From positions 1 to 41,936 of the forward strand of contig NZ_BJEB01000011.1 in NCBI RefSeq assembly GCF_005405445.1: 41,936 nucleotides of DNA, in the 5' to 3' direction. The stretch's first letter is position 1; the number at the start of each line of letters is the position of its first letter. Below are positions 7,912 through 16,416 of the stretch, piece by piece. A program made the position numbers and the translations under genes. The DNA is from Paucilactobacillus nenjiangensis. Its GTDB lineage: Bacteria; Bacillota; Bacilli; Lactobacillales; Lactobacillaceae. The notes beneath the pieces are model-generated. The model searched no databases. It was not told where the DNA came from and was given only the letters and a program-made list of their open reading frames with translations.

Positions 7912-9240
7912 TTAATATTTCACCAATGGAATGCCTAGCATTTTTGCTAATTTTGACAGTGCTTGCGCATAATCGCCGTAAACGAGTGCAAAGTGGGATT
8001 CATATCCATTTTCCACAAATTGATCCACTAATGTGTCCACCGGTGCTTTCATTTGCACCTTACCGGAAAAACCATTAAATTGAGCTTTTGTGTCTAATAC
8101 TTTGCCATTCATCACAATTAATTGATATCCATCTGAATCGTAATGTACACGGAGCATTGTCACTTCTCCCGGTTTCAAAACGGCTTGAGGGCTAACTGGT
8201 ACTTTCCGATTTGGATGAACGCTTGCTTCAACCCCATACTTCGGATTGGCCAATGAATAAGCACCATAATCATGCCAAGTAGTTAGCGTGTTATCTTCAG
8301 GATCCATATTTGAAAAATCACCAAGGAAAGTTGCTGCATGTGAGTCACTCATTTGTTGCAAAATGTACATCGATAGTGCACCATGAATGTCGCATTCCAT
8401 CGCTGTTGGTAATTGTTGATCACTTAATTGTGACCATACTGCGCCTGGAGCACTGTGATAAGTATCAAAGAAATCTGGCCAACATCTTGAAGCTAGCGCC
8501 CCGAGATTATCTTGTTCACTATATTGTTTCATCAAAGCGGCAAACCGGACAAATTTAAAAGTTTCTGGAGCATTGAGGTCTAAATTTTTTAAGTTAGCTT
8601 TGGCATATTCCAGTTCATCGTGAACTTCAGGATCGCTTAATTGATCCGCTAAGTCAAAGGCTTGATTTATTTCATAATGATTCAGTTTCGTACCAAAAGT
8701 TGCATGCAATTGTTTTGCATTGGCATCCGAAAAGAAAAATCCTGGTGGATAGGTTCCGACCACCCCAATCGTCAAATTTTCGACATCTTGTTTCACACTG
8801 GCAGATTTAGTGAATTCTTGAATTTTATTGATTACATTTTTTTCAGTCACATCGCCGTAGATGTGTTCAAATTCGTGTTTCTGACTTTTTAGATAGTTGC
8901 CCGAACTGATAATTCCAGTCAACGCGTTTAATCGCAGCCAGCCACCAACACTAGGTTCTCTAGGTGCCAGCAATAGAATTGGCGTCTCTGGATAATATTC
9001 ATGAACTAGCTTAATAAATTCAGCATCCGTAAACGTCAAATTATGGAAAATAATTCCAGCAAACTGATGATTACTCACGTCACTTAAATACTGTGCCAAC
9101 TCTTCCGGTGTTCCCAATGCTTCTTTAGGTTTCACTAAGTTAGTGTGATCTAATTCTTGTAACGTAGCTTGCATTACTTGACCTGCAGCTTCTGCATCAA
9201 ATTTTCGTCGCACAACGGGTAAATATAAAATAGAATTCAT
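7912..9240 (-). CDS. L-fucose/L-arabinose isomerase family protein
   Basis: A 442-residue protein of the FucI/AraA-like superfamily. The N-terminal Rossmann-like half (GIIFHNLTF, APREPSVGGW) is followed by SRCWPDFF and the metal-site strand MECDIHGAL, with Glu and Asp in place of the catalytic acids, and ends with the histidine motif SHFALVYGDY typical of the family. It is a ketol isomerase candidate; the sugar is unknown. The start at ATG 9240 has AAAGGA nine bases upstream and overlaps nothing; the in-frame TTG at 9258 overlaps the preceding stop and is less likely. It is coupled to the DUF4867 gene, which ends at 9255. Confidence 0.82.
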   Translation of the reverse strand: MNSILYLPVVRRKFDAEAAGQVMQATLQELDHTNLVKPKEALGTPEELAQYLSDVSNHQFAGIIFHNLTFTDAEFIKLVHEYYPETPILLLAPREPSVGGWLRLNALTGIISSGNYLKSQKHEFEHIYGDVTEKNVINKIQEFTKSASVKQDVENLTIGVVGTYPPGFFFSDANAKQLHATFGTKLNHYEINQAFDLADQLSDPEVHDELEYAKANLKNLDLNAPETFKFVRFAALMKQYSEQDNLGALASRCWPDFFDTYHSAPGAVWSQLSDQQLPTAMECDIHGALSMYILQQMSDSHAATFLGDFSNMDPEDNTLTTWHDYGAYSLANPKYGVEASVHPNRKVPVSPQAVLKPGEVTMLRVHYDSDGYQLIVMNGKVLDTKAQFNGFSGKVQMKAPVDTLVDQFVENGYESHFALVYGDYAQALSKLAKMLGIPLVKY

Positions 9241-9254
9241 TAACATCAGTCCTT

Positions 9255-9929
9255 TCAATGATTTTTTGTTTTAGTAATCTGATTAACTTTATAATTGGAA
9301 CCACGTAAACCAATCCGAGCCCCTTTATCGACCATCCGCTGATTTTCAGGATGAGTTAACAACCATTTATTTTTTTGGAAGACGATTGAATTGGGCTCTG
9401 GATCTGTCAATGGTGAGTTGGTGCCGGCTAGTAAAATCACAAGGCAACGAAAGCCACTTGCATCCACAGCACATGGCGCAAAGTGTAATGTCGTGGCATA
9501 GACTTCAATCGCTGTTCCTTTAGGTACGAAAAAGGCTTGTGATTCATCTGTTTCGACCCACATGTCATTAATTGCACTCCGTCGTGAAAGAAACAAAACT
9601 AAGTCTGTGCCGGCGACGTTGATTTCTGAACAATTATGAAATTCAAAGGCATTTAAATGATCACTATGACCATTACAATATCCAATTTCAATTTTTTGTT
9701 CACCGTAATAATCTCGTTCAATCACCGCACGTCGTTCCTGAAGCCACTCATCCACTTCTCGAACGTAGACGTTATTAACTGCTGGAATCTCAGTTTTATC
9801 TAACAAATACATTAAAGATTTTTGTTGCGGTAAATCAATTACTTGTCCAAAATCTTCAAATTCTTCATCAAAAACTGACCGAATATCTAACGCCGGATTT
9901 GCTTTTCTAATTTGTTCTAAAGTCGCCAT
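9255..9929 (-). CDS. DUF4867 family protein, cupin-like, probable sugar-processing enzyme
   Basis: A 224-residue protein that I assign to DUF4867. The middle contains GYCNGHSDHLNAFEFHNCSE, followed by a strand-rich stretch and VYATTLHFAPC. This His/Glu distribution is compatible with a metal-binding cupin barrel such as those of some sugar isomerases. Its ATG overlaps the stop of the transaldolase gene (TAATG), so the two are translationally coupled, and the isomerase-like gene follows 14 bp later. From memory, unverified, DUF4867 proteins recur beside small transaldolases in Firmicutes sulfoquinovose clusters and may be sulfosugar isomerases. Confidence 0.75.
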   Translation of the reverse strand: MATLEQIRKANPALDIRSVFDEEFEDFGQVIDLPQQKSLMYLLDKTEIPAVNNVYVREVDEWLQERRAVIERDYYGEQKIEIGYCNGHSDHLNAFEFHNCSEINVAGTDLVLFLSRRSAINDMWVETDESQAFFVPKGTAIEVYATTLHFAPCAVDASGFRCLVILLAGTNSPLTDPEPNSIVFQKNKWLLTHPENQRMVDKGARIGLRGSNYKVNQITKTKNH

Positions 9930-10603
9930 TAAATCACCTGCTCAGTCTTTGTATTGTCCCAAGCATCCTGGAAAGTTTTCAAGCCTAAATCAGTGTATGG
10001 ATTAGCAAAACTAGATTCGAAGACCGATAAGCCACACGTGACAATATCTGCCCCCATCACTGCTGCATCTTGTATTTGTTTTGCGGCTCTGACTGCGGCA
10101 ACAATAATTTCAGTGTCAAAATGGTAAGTGTGATAGATATCAACTACTTGTTTGACGTAATCTAAACCATCATCCCCAAAATCTTCTTTCCACCCGACAA
10201 ATGGTGAAACATATTTCGCACCAATTTTTCCCGGCATAATGGATTGTGCTGGTGAAAAGACCAACGTCATATTTGTTCGAATACCTTTCAGTTCTAGTTG
10301 ACGGGCTGCAATTATGCCTTGTTGATTAGTTGGAATTTTAATCACAAAATTGTTGGAAATGGAACTGACTTCTTCGGCCATTTGGATCATTTCATTGGCT
10401 GTTTGTAAGTGTGGATTAATTTCAACGGATACTGGAAAATCCGGTTTATCTGCTACGTACGCTGCGATATCTCTAATCGCACGATTAAATGATTTACCAC
10501 TGTTCATGATATGTTTAGGATTAGTGGTAACCCCATCAAACCCATATTGTTCGTACGCAATTTCAATTTCGTCTAATTTGGCACTATCTAAGAAATATTT
10601 CAT
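9929..10603 (-). CDS. Small transaldolase / fructose-6-phosphate-aldolase family protein
   Basis: A 224-residue TIM-barrel enzyme of FSA/TalC size. Asp6, the motif GVTTNP, Schiff-base Lys89 (FVIKIP) and Thr113 are in place. At two positions that separate aldolases from transaldolases it has the transaldolase residues: Glu61 (Gln59 in E. coli FSA) and Phe135 (Tyr131 in FSA). The phosphate-binding Arg of the SPFVGR motif is Trp138 (SPFVGWKED), while the second Arg site is kept (R172). I infer a true transaldolase acting on a donor that is not a normal 6-phosphosugar. It lies 26 bp after the symporter gene, with AGGTTAGG as ribosome binding site. Confidence 0.85.
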   Translation of the reverse strand: MKYFLDSAKLDEIEIAYEQYGFDGVTTNPKHIMNSGKSFNRAIRDIAAYVADKPDFPVSVEINPHLQTANEMIQMAEEVSSISNNFVIKIPTNQQGIIAARQLELKGIRTNMTLVFSPAQSIMPGKIGAKYVSPFVGWKEDFGDDGLDYVKQVVDIYHTYHFDTEIIVAAVRAAKQIQDAAVMGADIVTCGLSVFESSFANPYTDLGLKTFQDAWDNTKTEQVI

Positions 10604-10629
10604 GTTAACTACCTAACCTTTCAGTAATT

Positions 10630-12057
10630 TTAATCTTGAGTAGCTGCTGTCATCGCACCTGAAACAGAACTCTTTTTCGACAACAATTCGCCCATAATAT
10701 TTTTATAGCGTTTTTCCGTCAATGGATATAGTTTCCACATCACAACAATGGTTACAACAGCTAACGTGGCTGAATAGATAAACATCAGTCCTCTAATTCC
10801 TAACAAAGCTGTCGCAGTTTGTGCTTGATTTGGCACATATCCTACCATTGCCAGTACAATTCCTGGGATAAATCCGGCCAGTGCCTGTGATAATTTACGG
10901 AAATAGGTGAAGAATGAATAAACTAGTCCTTCTGAGCGAATTCCAGTTTTCCATTCGCCGTATTCAACGCAATCAGACACCAATGCCCAATTTAAAGCAC
11001 TCGTAAATCCGTTACCTAAATACGCGATACTGGTCAGGAACACTAGCATAAATGTGTTGCTGGCAAAGAAGAATCCTAAAATATCACCGACTGCCCAGAT
11101 AGCACAGCCCAAAATATAAACATTCTTTTTATCAAATTTCTTAGTCAACATTGGTGTTAAGAACACTGATACAAAGACCATACCAATACTGAAAAAGCCT
11201 AATAAAGATTCTGCCGTTAAATCTTTTAAAACATACTGACAGTAGTAAACTTGCACCGCTAATTTCAAATTAAACGCCGAAAACGTAAATAGGTTCACGA
11301 TACTGACAGTCAACAATGGTTTATTCTTCAACAGTGCTTTGTATGATTCCTTGATTTCTGCTTTTGAAACTTTTGGCTTGGGTTCTGATTGGTAGTTTTC
11401 CTTTGTATTTGCATAGGCAAACCACTGACATAACACCCCTGCAATCGCAAAGACGACCACTGCTACCGTGTAGCCAATCTTTTCATTTGGTAATGCCGTC
11501 ACGATTGGCATAAAGCCGATAGTCGCCATCATCAGACCAAAATTTGATCCAGCCTGCCGGTACGAGGCCAATTCTGAGCGTTCTTGACTGTTTTTAGTCA
11601 TCGCGGTAATCATCGAACCAAATGGTACATTGGAAATACTATAAACCGTTCCAAACAACATATATGCCACGTAGGCCCACACTAATTTACCAGTCACCGA
11701 AAAGTCTGGCATGGTAAAGTTTGCAATTAATAACAGTGCTAATGGAATTGCTGCCCACAGCATAAACGGTCTAAACTTACCCCGTTTCCCGATATTGGTA
11801 CGATTATCTATCCACGTACCAACACTAATATCCATAAATGCATCCCAAACCTTTGCCACTAAGAAAATAGTTCCAGCCACGGCACTGTTCAATCCCAGCT
11901 GATCAGTGAAATATTTCAACAGGTACAGTTGGCCCATATCAAAGAGGAAGTTATTCCCAACATCCCCGACCATATAGCCAATTTTATTGCGTAGTTTTAA
12001 CGTTCTCGGTGCATCATCTAATTCTGTTTGAATCGAACTCATTTCTTGTCTCTGCAT
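10630..12057 (-). CDS. GPH-family glycoside-pentoside-hexuronide:cation symporter
   Basis: A 475-residue, 12-helix transporter of the MelB/XylP/YihO group. Signatures are KIGYMVGDVGNN at the start of helix 1, the DAFMDISVGTWIDN cation-site region with its acidic residues in helix 2, and KRGKFRPFMLW in the first cytoplasmic loop. Members import glycosides, pentosides, hexuronides or, in E. coli YihO/YihP, sulfosugar-related compounds. The ATG at 12057 has GAGGTGAG six bases upstream. It is the first gene of the operon with the transaldolase, DUF4867 and isomerase-like genes, so it probably imports their substrate. There is no enzyme IIA-like C-terminal extension. Confidence 0.88.
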   Translation of the reverse strand: MQRQEMSSIQTELDDAPRTLKLRNKIGYMVGDVGNNFLFDMGQLYLLKYFTDQLGLNSAVAGTIFLVAKVWDAFMDISVGTWIDNRTNIGKRGKFRPFMLWAAIPLALLLIANFTMPDFSVTGKLVWAYVAYMLFGTVYSISNVPFGSMITAMTKNSQERSELASYRQAGSNFGLMMATIGFMPIVTALPNEKIGYTVAVVVFAIAGVLCQWFAYANTKENYQSEPKPKVSKAEIKESYKALLKNKPLLTVSIVNLFTFSAFNLKLAVQVYYCQYVLKDLTAESLLGFFSIGMVFVSVFLTPMLTKKFDKKNVYILGCAIWAVGDILGFFFASNTFMLVFLTSIAYLGNGFTSALNWALVSDCVEYGEWKTGIRSEGLVYSFFTYFRKLSQALAGFIPGIVLAMVGYVPNQAQTATALLGIRGLMFIYSATLAVVTIVVMWKLYPLTEKRYKNIMGELLSKKSSVSGAMTAATQD

Positions 12058-12493
12058 TGTGCCTCACCTCGCGTAACATTATGTTGTTTGTTTATATTTT
12101 TAAATTTGATTTCAGTGATTATCGTCGTGTTCCCAAGTTCTACACCTTCCGTCTTACTTTGAATGACTAGTCGACTAAAACCGCCCACTTCGTCATTTTT
12201 TGTAATACTCAGGTGCAAATTAAACTGGAATCACACTTGTTTTCTTACTCGTGTTCTCAAATCTGACATCTCGACATAGTTACAAAATTTTTGTAAGTAA
12301 ACTTACTTCAAATTTTTATGCTATGACCGATGTCATTCGATTTGAATCACACTTGTTTTATAGCTCTATCCAAAACGCGTTCAAACTCGCAACCCACTGC
12401 GTCTAACTACAGATAACTTTGATTCCAAAAATTCGAAATCATTCGTTATCTTAAGTTCTACTCTCGGGATGACCGTAAGTTTTCCCGCTCTAT
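12058..12493 (-). promoter_or_regulatory. 436-bp spacer upstream of the sugar operon with palindromes and repeats
   Basis: There is no credible gene here. It contains a perfect palindrome TTACAAAA-T-TTTTGTAA (12280-12296) abutting AAGTAA-ac-TTACTT (12295-12308). A direct 16-bp repeat GAATCACACTTGTTTT lies at 12228-12243 and 12344-12359, exactly 116 bp apart, flanking the palindromes. Two copies of a CGTGTT core (near 12126 and 12251) resemble the repeats after phoU. No strong -35/-10 pair is clear for the symporter gene; TATAAA-like sequence lies near 12092-12097. It may be operator DNA for the operon or decayed repeats. Confidence 0.45.
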
Positions 12494-13864
12494 TTAACCA
12501 AGCGCCACCATTTTTTGATTTGCAAATTCATAGAGAGCTAACTCACTCATTTCACGACCAAAACCGGAATTTTTCACACCACCAAATGGAATTTCAGGAT
12601 AACCATTCGATGGTTGATTGATAAATACTTGACCAGTTTCAATTTGATCTGCGATAGATTTTGCTTCGCCCACCGATTGAGAATAAACCGCACCGGCCAA
12701 GCCATATTGAGATTGATTAGCTAATTTAACGGCTTCTTCATTATCTTTAACTACATAAATTTGCCCCACTGGACCGAAGAATTCTTGATCAAACATCGGA
12801 TTGTCTCGTTTAATGTTAGTGAGTAAGACTGGTGTGAAAAAGTTGCCTTCTTCATCATCAACCATGCCACCATCTACTAATACTTCTGCCCCATTTTCAA
12901 TCGCTGTATCAACTTGCCACTGTAACATTTCAGCTGCATTTCTTGAGGCTAAGGGAGCTAACGTTGTATCTGGGTCATTGGCATCTCCTACACGACGTGA
13001 TTTAAATTCTTCAATCATGCCAGTCGTAAATTCCTCAACAACGGCTTGATGGACGATAAATCGTTTGGCGGACGTACATACCTGACCGGCATTTCGCAAT
13101 CGTGATGTTGCACCATCTTTAATCGCTTGTTGAACATCTGCATGTTCCAAAACAACGAATGCATCGTTACCACCAAGTTCCAGCGTGACTTTTGTTAACG
13201 CTTGTCCGGCTTCACAAGCCACGGCTCTACCTGCCCCAGTTGATCCAGTCAATGCGACCCCTTGAATTCGGCGATCTTGAATTAATTGCGCCACTTGCTC
13301 ATTAGTTAAAAATAAATTTTGTAGAGCTGCCGCATCAACTTTGGCATCAATGATTGTTTGTTCAATCCCTAAAGCACAACCAGCGACAATTGATGCGTGT
13401 TTCAAAATAACTGCATTGCCCAACAAGAAATTTGGAGCAAAAACTCTCATCACTTGTGTATATGGAAAATTCCACGGTTCAATGGCCACAATCGTTCCAG
13501 TTGATTCATATTGCACCATTGCTTGTTTATCACCAGCGTAAGTATATGGTTTGGGTTCCAAAGCACGAGGACCGTTTTTAGCATAATATTCTGCGATTTT
13601 TGCCGTGGCCTCAACTTCGGCATAACTTTCAGAAATCAGCTTACCCATATTATTGGTAGCCGTTTGTGCTAGATTATCAGCATTTTCTCTAAAGCTTGCC
13701 GCAATCGCCATCAATTGTTGAGCACGAACCTTTACTGGTACTATGCGTTGTCTGCGATAATACTTATCTCCTTCAACTAAAGCATTGTGCAAATCTTCCT
13801 CACTGTTTAAAGAGAAGACCATTTCTTGCATCCCCGTTGAAGGGTTAATTACTTGATTACTCAT
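12494..13864 (-). CDS. NAD(P)-dependent aldehyde dehydrogenase, succinate-semialdehyde dehydrogenase type
   Basis: A 456-residue ALDH that oxidises an aldehyde to an acid. It has the proton-acceptor Glu in LELGGND, the catalytic Cys in NAGQVCTSAKRF, the cofactor motif TGSTGAG, and the C-terminal EIPFGGVKNSGFGRE. This resembles the GabD/YneI succinate-semialdehyde group; related enzymes oxidise sulfolactaldehyde in sulfoglycolysis, so the substrate is open. I take ATG 13864 as start; its ribosome binding site AAGG is close and weak, but the 31-residue upstream ORF ends 15 bases before it, suggesting translational coupling. A TTG at 13879 is the in-frame alternative. Confidence 0.88.
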   Translation of the reverse strand: MSNQVINPSTGMQEMVFSLNSEEDLHNALVEGDKYYRRQRIVPVKVRAQQLMAIAASFRENADNLAQTATNNMGKLISESYAEVEATAKIAEYYAKNGPRALEPKPYTYAGDKQAMVQYESTGTIVAIEPWNFPYTQVMRVFAPNFLLGNAVILKHASIVAGCALGIEQTIIDAKVDAAALQNLFLTNEQVAQLIQDRRIQGVALTGSTGAGRAVACEAGQALTKVTLELGGNDAFVVLEHADVQQAIKDGATSRLRNAGQVCTSAKRFIVHQAVVEEFTTGMIEEFKSRRVGDANDPDTTLAPLASRNAAEMLQWQVDTAIENGAEVLVDGGMVDDEEGNFFTPVLLTNIKRDNPMFDQEFFGPVGQIYVVKDNEEAVKLANQSQYGLAGAVYSQSVGEAKSIADQIETGQVFINQPSNGYPEIPFGGVKNSGFGREMSELALYEFANQKMVALG

Positions 13865-13879
13865 AGGCCTTACATCCAA

Positions 13880-13975
13880 CTATCGATTTTCATAACTGAT
13901 ATACACTGTGGCCGCAATAACTGCGGTAACGACGACACCTGTCACTGTAATAATTTTCATTTTATTTTTCTTCAT
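13880..13975 (-). CDS. 31-residue single-span membrane peptide upstream of the aldehyde dehydrogenase
   Basis: A short ORF starting ATG AAG AAA AAT with an excellent ribosome binding site GGAGG seven bases upstream. The peptide has a basic N-terminus (MKKNKMK), one hydrophobic helix (IITVTGVVVTAVIAATVYI) and a short tail SYENR. The stop TAG lies 15 bases before the ALDH ATG, so they are probably co-translated. I do not recognise a family. It could be a real small membrane protein or a leader whose translation opens the ALDH start. Confidence 0.65.
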   Translation of the reverse strand: MKKNKMKIITVTGVVVTAVIAATVYISYENR

Positions 13976-14207
13976 ATGATTACCTCCATCGAATCTAAAC
14001 GACACAAAAGTTATATTCATTCAATAACCGATACTTTACTCGCGAATTTAGAATATTTGCCACGCTAAGTTTGAAGAAAACTAGTGAATTTAAAATAATA
14101 AAATGAATATTTATTGAAAAATGTGATTTTTTATCTGTCCTTATTTTAGTAGTAATGCAATCATTCAAAATATTCACTCAAATTTTATAAATTATTTTTA
14201 TGTATAA

Positions 14208-14240
14208 CAAAAAAGGAATCGAGAAAACTCGACTCCTAAA
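14208..14240 (-). terminator. Terminator of manA
   Basis: Minus-strand hairpin AGGAGTCGAG-tttt-CTCGATTCCT (one mismatch-type pair) followed by six T residues, just past the manA stop. Confidence 0.85.
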
Positions 14241-14264
14241 TCATGATGATTTTCAATTAATATG

Positions 14265-15221
14265 TTAGTGTGCCACTGACGCGATACATTCCAAGTCACC
14301 GGCAATCGTCCAGTCGTTCGCCGCTGCGGTTAGCATGAAATGTTGTCCTTTTCTGATTTGATAAGTTTCTTCATCTAGGGTTAATGTTCCTTCACCATCC
14401 AGCACAGACACTAAGGTGTATGGATATTCCTTTGAAAAATCGACTTTACCATGAATGACATAGTGATAAACGTTAAAGTATTTCGAGATTGGATCTGAGA
14501 CTAAAGTAGTCAGCGTTGAATCTCCAATTTTTAACACGCTCGGTTCTTGCTGGACTGTTTTTGCAGGGATGGTTGTGACATTAAATGAATCTTCCAAATG
14601 AAGTTCCCGTTTCTTACCAGTCTTTTGGTCAACTCGATCAAAATCATACAACCGATATGTCGTATCGCTACTTTGTTGAGTTTCCAGTACCATGACCCCT
14701 TTTGTGAGCGCGTGGACTGTGCCACTTGGTACAAAGAAGAAATCACCTTTGCTAACCGGCACCTTATTCAACAACTTATCCCATTCACCATCTTTGACCA
14801 TTTGTTCAAATTCATCGCGCGTTTGCGCATGGTGTCCAAATATTAAATACGAACCTGGGTCAGCATCAATCACATACCAACATTCAGTTTTACCTAAATC
14901 ATTCGCGTGTTCTTTCGCATAAGCATCGTCAGGATGAACTTGTACCGAAAGAGAATCTTCAGCATCCAAAATTTTAACTAATAAAGGAAACTTTTCAAGT
15001 TGACTATTGCCAAACAACTCTTGGTTAGATTTCCACAGTGAATCTAATGTGTGTCCAGCATATGTACCATTTTCGACTTCTGTTGTCCCATGGCTATGAC
15101 CTGAAATTGCCCAGCATTCACCAATTTTACCTGCTGGCAAATCATATCCAAAACGCGCCAATTTTTGGCCACCCCAGATTTTTTCTTTAAAAACCGGTTT
15201 GAAAAACAATACTTCATCCAT
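14265..15221 (-). CDS. manA: Mannose-6-phosphate isomerase, class I
   Basis: A 318-residue cytosolic zinc enzyme interconverting mannose-6-phosphate and fructose-6-phosphate. The N-terminal KPVFKEKIWGG is typical of the short Gram-positive type. The zinc ligands are visible: Gln and His in VQVHPDD, Glu in KTECWYV, and His in SGTVHAL; the active-site Arg region is TYRLYDFDR. Length matches the family (about 315-325). It has its own promoter (TTACAT 15285-15290, 17 bp, TAGAAT 15262-15267) and terminator, so it is a single-gene unit. The ribosome binding site GAGAG is modest. Confidence 0.95.
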   Translation of the reverse strand: MDEVLFFKPVFKEKIWGGQKLARFGYDLPAGKIGECWAISGHSHGTTEVENGTYAGHTLDSLWKSNQELFGNSQLEKFPLLVKILDAEDSLSVQVHPDDAYAKEHANDLGKTECWYVIDADPGSYLIFGHHAQTRDEFEQMVKDGEWDKLLNKVPVSKGDFFFVPSGTVHALTKGVMVLETQQSSDTTYRLYDFDRVDQKTGKKRELHLEDSFNVTTIPAKTVQQEPSVLKIGDSTLTTLVSDPISKYFNVYHYVIHGKVDFSKEYPYTLVSVLDGEGTLTLDEETYQIRKGQHFMLTAAANDWTIAGDLECIASVAH

Positions 15222-15261
15222 CTCTCTACCATCCTCTGCTTGTGTCCTAAATACTCTTTTT

Positions 15262-15290
15262 ATTCTAGTCCCACTTATTTAAAAATGTAA
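15262..15290 (-). promoter_or_regulatory. Predicted manA promoter
   Basis: TTACAT and TAGAAT with 17-bp spacing on the minus strand, about 40 bp upstream of the manA ATG. Confidence 0.6.
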
Positions 15291-15393
15291 GCACTTACTA
15301 GAAGTTGCCATTTTAAATTTCAATTGTCAAAAAATGTTCAACTGTGGCGTCTAGTGTGATAATTCGTCAATCTGGTCGTAAAAGCATGATAAT

Positions 15394-15422
15394 TTGCTAC
15401 CAATTCAAATCCCGCATACAAT
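15394..15422 (+). promoter_or_regulatory. Predicted promoter of the 2-hydroxyacid dehydrogenase gene
   Basis: TTGCTA and TACAAT, 17 bp apart, 32 bp before the ATG at 15455. Confidence 0.6.
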
Positions 15423-15454
15423 AATAGCAATCAAGGAAAAGGAGAATATTGCTT

Positions 15455-16411
15455 ATGACTGAAAAGCTACTAATCATTGCACATCTGGATGATTCTTTAT
15501 TCTATAATTTTACTGACTATGGTGTTGAGGTATTTAAACCAAGCGATTTAGGTCAGACCGTCGACCCAGCTGATATCACCATTGCCTTTGGTTGGAATCA
15601 AACTGCTGGCAACCAGCTCTTAAATGCCCCTAATTCAAAGCTCAAATGGATTCACGCCATTTCCGCCGGCGTTGATACACTCCCACTGGCAGAATTTGCT
15701 AAAAGAAACATTATTTTAACTAACTCCAGTGGAATTCATGCAACTAGTATCGCTCAATCTGTCTTGGCCTTTATTTTACACTTCGTCAGAAATATCGATG
15801 TGGCAATGGCCAACAAGCCTAAGCAACACTGGCCTGCAATCGATGAAGTGAAGCCTCATTCAATGACTGATTTTACTTATACGATCTTTGGTACTGGTCA
15901 TATTGGCCAAGAAATCGCACGACTAATAAAAGCCTTTGGTGCTAAAACGATTGGGATCAATTCGACTGGGCATCCCGTCGACTATTTCGATGAAACACTC
16001 GCACTAGAGCATTTAGACGATCATATTTGGCAAAGTGATGTGATTATTAATGTGATGCCTTTAAATGACCACACAAGACAATTTTATAATCAACAATTTT
16101 TCAATCATTTTAACAACCTGTTCCTGTTTGTCAATGTTGGACGTGGGCCATCGGTTAATTCAAATGATTTGATATCAGCGCTCCAAGCTGGTCAAGTACA
16201 ACACGCTGCATTGGACGTTTTTGAAACTGAACCGTTACCAGCTAACAGTCCCTTCTGGCGAATGGATAATGTCTTGGTCACTCCACACAGCACTGGCCAA
16301 ATTTCACATTTCCAACGGATACAAGTCGAATTACTTTTAAAGAATTTGCCTGGTTTTGTTAAGTCAGGAACCATCAGTCAAAATCAAGTGAATTTAGACA
16401 AAGGCTATTAA
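15455..16411 (+). CDS. D-isomer-specific 2-hydroxyacid dehydrogenase
   Basis: A 318-residue NAD(P)-dependent oxidoreductase. The nucleotide-binding loop GTGHIGQE (about residue 149), the catalytic Arg in NVGRGPS, Glu in DVFETEPL and His in VTPHSTGQ are in their usual order. The N-terminal domain (AFGWNQTAGNQLL, IHAISAGVD) is like phosphoglycerate-dehydrogenase-related proteins of lactobacilli. The substrate is unknown; it reduces or oxidises a 2-oxo/2-hydroxy acid. The ATG at 15455 has AAAGGAGA ten bases upstream; the TTG two codons earlier is too close to it. It stands alone with its own promoter and terminator. Confidence 0.9.
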   Translation: MTEKLLIIAHLDDSLFYNFTDYGVEVFKPSDLGQTVDPADITIAFGWNQTAGNQLLNAPNSKLKWIHAISAGVDTLPLAEFAKRNIILTNSSGIHATSIAQSVLAFILHFVRNIDVAMANKPKQHWPAIDEVKPHSMTDFTYTIFGTGHIGQEIARLIKAFGAKTIGINSTGHPVDYFDETLALEHLDDHIWQSDVIINVMPLNDHTRQFYNQQFFNHFNNLFLFVNVGRGPSVNSNDLISALQAGQVQHAALDVFETEPLPANSPFWRMDNVLVTPHSTGQISHFQRIQVELLLKNLPGFVKSGTISQNQVNLDKGY

Positions 16412-16416
16412 ACACA

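Noticed and set aside
12361-12390. cre-like sequence around AACGCGTT in the sugar operon spacer
   Set aside because: Too many mismatches to the CcpA consensus on both strands.
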